This document shows, piece by piece, positions 55,412 to 57,223 of a stretch of 57,223 bases of DNA; the stretch's first letter is position 1; each line of letters begins with the position of its first letter. The stretch spans positions 1 to 57,223 of the forward strand of contig METP01000048.1 in NCBI GenBank assembly GCA_001771365.1. The letters run 5' to 3'. The DNA is from a candidate division WOR-1 bacterium RIFCSPLOWO2_02_FULL_46_20. GTDB lineage: Bacteria; Margulisbacteria; WOR-1; O2-12-FULL-45-9. The notes beneath the pieces are model-generated. The model searched no databases. It was given only the letters and a program-made list of their open reading frames with translations, and was not told the origin of the DNA. The position numbers and the translations under genes were made by a program.

Positions 55412-56348
55412 ATGGAAAAATAACAAAGTTAAAATAGTTGACCAGACACTTTTGCCTAATCGCTTAAAGTTTATTCACTTAAAGAACCTCTCCGAAGTTG
55501 TTCGTGCCATCAAAATCATGCAGATACGTGGCGCGCCGGCTTTGGGAGCGGCGGCAGCCTTTGGGCTGGTGTTGGGAGCCGCCAATCTTAAGAGAGCGGC
55601 TAGAGATCTGTTAAATTCCCGCCCTACGGCGGTAAACATCAGGTGGGCGGTGGAGCGGATGCTCAAAGTTCCTAACCCCAATAAAAAATCTTTGTTAGCG
55701 GAAGCTTTGAAAATTGCCGAAGAAGATGTGGAGATCAATAAAAAACTGGGGGCTTATGGAGCCAGGTTGATAAAGTCGGGTATGAAGATCCTGACTGTTT
55801 GCAATGCCGGGGCGCTAGCCACGGTTGATTATGGCACAGCAATTGGTGTGATTAGAGCGGCCCATGACCAGGGCAAAAAAATACATGTCTATCCAGCTGA
55901 GACCCGGCCCAGACTGCAAGGAGCCAAATTAACGGCCTGGGAGCTTAAACAAGCCAAAATCCCCTTCACATTAATTACCGATAACATGATTGGTTATCAT
56001 ATGCAAAAGGGATTGATCGACGTAGTGGTGGTGGGGGCTGATAGGATAGCCAAAAATGGTGATACAGCCAATAAAATCGGCACTTACGCGGCGGCCGTTC
56101 TGGCCAAAGCGCATGGTATCCCTTTTTATATTGCCGCTCCGTTTTCAACGGTTGACCTTCAAACAAAAACAGGCAGCGATATCGTGATTGAAGAACGAAC
56201 TCCTGCTGAGGTGACTGATATTGGCAAGACAAGAATAGCACCCAAAGGAATTAAAGTTGCCAATCCGGCTTTTGATGTTACCCCGGCCAGGTTAATCAAA
56301 GGGATAATAACAGAAAGGGGAATTTTTAAACCGGGCACTATCCGTTAA
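55398..56348 (+). CDS. mtnA: Methylthioribose-1-phosphate isomerase MtnA-like
   Basis: 316 residues of the eIF2B-alpha/MtnA fold. IMQIRGAPALGAAAAFGLVLGA, the catalytic Cys in VCNAGALATVDYGTA, YPAETRPRLQGAKLTAWEL and the catalytic Asp in VVVGADRIAKNGDTANKIGTY are all present. In most MtnA proteins the Cys is preceded by TH; here it is TV. It isomerises methylthioribose 1-phosphate in methionine salvage. No other mtn genes are nearby, so a related sugar-phosphate isomerase role remains possible. It overlaps murE by 14 bases. Confidence 0.9.
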   Translation: MRTIEWKNNKVKIVDQTLLPNRLKFIHLKNLSEVVRAIKIMQIRGAPALGAAAAFGLVLGAANLKRAARDLLNSRPTAVNIRWAVERMLKVPNPNKKSLLAEALKIAEEDVEINKKLGAYGARLIKSGMKILTVCNAGALATVDYGTAIGVIRAAHDQGKKIHVYPAETRPRLQGAKLTAWELKQAKIPFTLITDNMIGYHMQKGLIDVVVVGADRIAKNGDTANKIGTYAAAVLAKAHGIPFYIAAPFSTVDLQTKTGSDIVIEERTPAEVTDIGKTRIAPKGIKVANPAFDVTPARLIKGIITERGIFKPGTIR

Positions 56349-57222
56349 ATCTATAACTGAGGGTTTCTGTGTCAGATTCGTCGATCTCAATCATAGTGTA
56401 GGGAAAAAAAACATTGGTGTCGGTTTCTCGGACGTTTAAATCTTCTAATCTTACTTCCAGATGAACATCGGCCGGGAGCACCATTAAATCGTTGGACTTT
56501 CCGCCAGCCATGGGCTGTGCCCAATTTTTAATTATACGGCTGATAATTTCCCGCCTGCCGGAAAACTCTTCGCCAAACTCGGTTAAAATTGCCAGAAGTG
56601 GTTTGCCGAGCCTGGCTTCCTTGATAAGATTGATGGAGCCGGACATTCCAAGATGCTGGCTTAATAATTTCCCTTCCTCTTTTTCTACCGAGCCAATGTT
56701 GAGCAGCAATACCTGGCACTCTTTATATTCTCGTCCCAGGCCTGCCTCGTAGCGGCTGTCGCCGGTTATGCCAATATTTAAGCAGCCGCCGTTTTTGCAA
56801 TCAGGGATCCTGGTATGGATTACCAGACCGACAGATGATTCCTGGTTGGTCCAGCGCTCTATGTGATATGCGGGTTTAATTGACAGGGTAAAGCCCTGTT
56901 TTTCCATTAAAGAGAGCCCTTCGATCTCAGTGATCTCCGCGCCCGGGACCAGTAATTTGAAGTTTATCTCGCGGTTGCCAAATAGATCGGTAGCAGAAAG
57001 TAAACCATGGAATTTTAAGAGTGTGCCGGAAGAGCCAAAAATATCAACAACCTTGGATTTTCTCTGTTCATTATGGTCGTTGTATTTGGCTAAAAGCGAC
57101 AGGATCCCTTCGACTGATTCTGTATGGTCATCATGATCATGGGTGATGATAATGGCATCAATATCGGCGATCCCCAGACCCAAATCCCTAAAGATGTCAA
57201 AAAAATCATAACCCGGGTCAAT
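56338..57222 (-). CDS. Metallo-beta-lactamase-fold hydrolase (partial, N-terminus beyond window)
   Basis: 295 codons are visible on the minus strand, open to the right edge; the first visible residues are IDPGYDFFDIFRDLGLGIADID. The metal motif is ITHDHDDHTE (HxHxDH), with further ligands in NIGITGDSRYE (Asp) and VLPADVHLEVRL (His). After the metal motif are family-typical loops and a C-terminal extension. No RNase-J or glyoxalase signature is seen, so the substrate is unknown. Its 3' end overlaps mtnA by 11 bases. Confidence 0.8.
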   Translation of the reverse strand: MDPGYDFFDIFRDLGLGIADIDAIIITHDHDDHTESVEGILSLLAKYNDHNEQRKSKVVDIFGSSGTLLKFHGLLSATDLFGNREINFKLLVPGAEITEIEGLSLMEKQGFTLSIKPAYHIERWTNQESSVGLVIHTRIPDCKNGGCLNIGITGDSRYEAGLGREYKECQVLLLNIGSVEKEEGKLLSQHLGMSGSINLIKEARLGKPLLAILTEFGEEFSGRREIISRIIKNWAQPMAGGKSNDLMVLPADVHLEVRLEDLNVRETDTNVFFPYTMIEIDESDTETLSYRFNG

Positions 57223-57223
57223 G

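Noticed and set aside
1-57223. CRISPR array, insertion sequence, integrase, or replication origin
   Set aside because: No regularly spaced repeats, transposase or integrase motifs, dnaA boxes or origin genes were seen. The only mobile-element-like gene is the Bro-N protein.

Overview
The window (57,223 bases) is a dense chromosomal stretch from a diderm bacterium. The evidence for two membranes is outer-membrane barrel proteins, a heptose pathway (gmhA, gmhB, hldE), an LptC/LptA-like LPS-transport protein, two TolC-type exit ducts and meso-diaminopimelate-type cell-wall genes. Together with short intergenic gaps, ATGA overlaps, dispersed palindromic repeats and a mixed base composition, this suggests an uncultured deep-branching diderm such as Margulisbacteria/Saganbacteria (WOR-1), Omnitrophica or Elusimicrobia. 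That placement is a guess from gene content, not from a phylogeny. No plasmid, phage, CRISPR array or insertion sequence is visible.

Layout. 1-332: end of rex. 333-6230: a locus headed by a strong Fur-box-like operator. It holds two outer-membrane barrels with a monoheme lipoprotein between them, a truncated FeoB G-domain/FeoA-like remnant, and a two-gene heme-copper reductase that resembles nitric-oxide reductases and has altered metal ligands. Then follow an NsrR-like Rrf2 regulator, an Nfu-type Fe-S scaffold and a hemerythrin-like protein. I read this as an iron/NO-stress module. 6275-15691: a response regulator, then a Cu/Ag-type efflux cluster (small Cys-rich secreted protein, CusC/B/A-like, YHS protein, a free secreted CuA cupredoxin, DUF1622), then an ArsB-like permease, a cysteine-free Rrf2 regulator and a 29-residue ferredoxin. 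15746-21975: 3D-domain protein, larE, and an iscR-iscS-iscU-permease-mnmA-nadA operon under an IscR type-1-like operator. 21956-30944: response regulator, tRNA(CAU), tilS, folP, folK, tsaE, tsaB, rimI, metH and an aldolase. 30974-37111: TolC/MacA/ABC export operon with two permeases and an inserted Bro-N gene. 37097-43595 (minus strand): thioredoxin-like protein, AEC transporter, trxB, LPS transport, TPR protein, hldE, gmhB, gmhA. 43669-48033: asd, a secreted unknown, mraZ, methyltransferase, K+ channel, DUF2148. 48066-52392: cysE, cysS, a MNT/HEPN toxin-antitoxin pair, serS, FmdB. 52307-57222: trpG/pabA, FemX-like, murE, mtnA, metallo-beta-lactamase-fold protein.

Common threads. Redox, iron-sulfur and metal homeostasis dominate: Rex, Fur site, NsrR, IscR, a Cys-less Rrf2, Nfu, IscSU, copper export, hemerythrin. 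Several promoters are near-perfect TTGACA-N16-TATAAT with dyads lying on them. At least eight genes have a -10 hexamer ending only 6-7 nt before the start codon, so leaderless mRNAs are probable. Two families of palindromic repeats have inserted in frame inside conserved proteins (cusB, metH, murE), much like Rickettsia palindromic elements.

Functions come from motif recognition by eye. No database search, structure prediction or GC computation was run.
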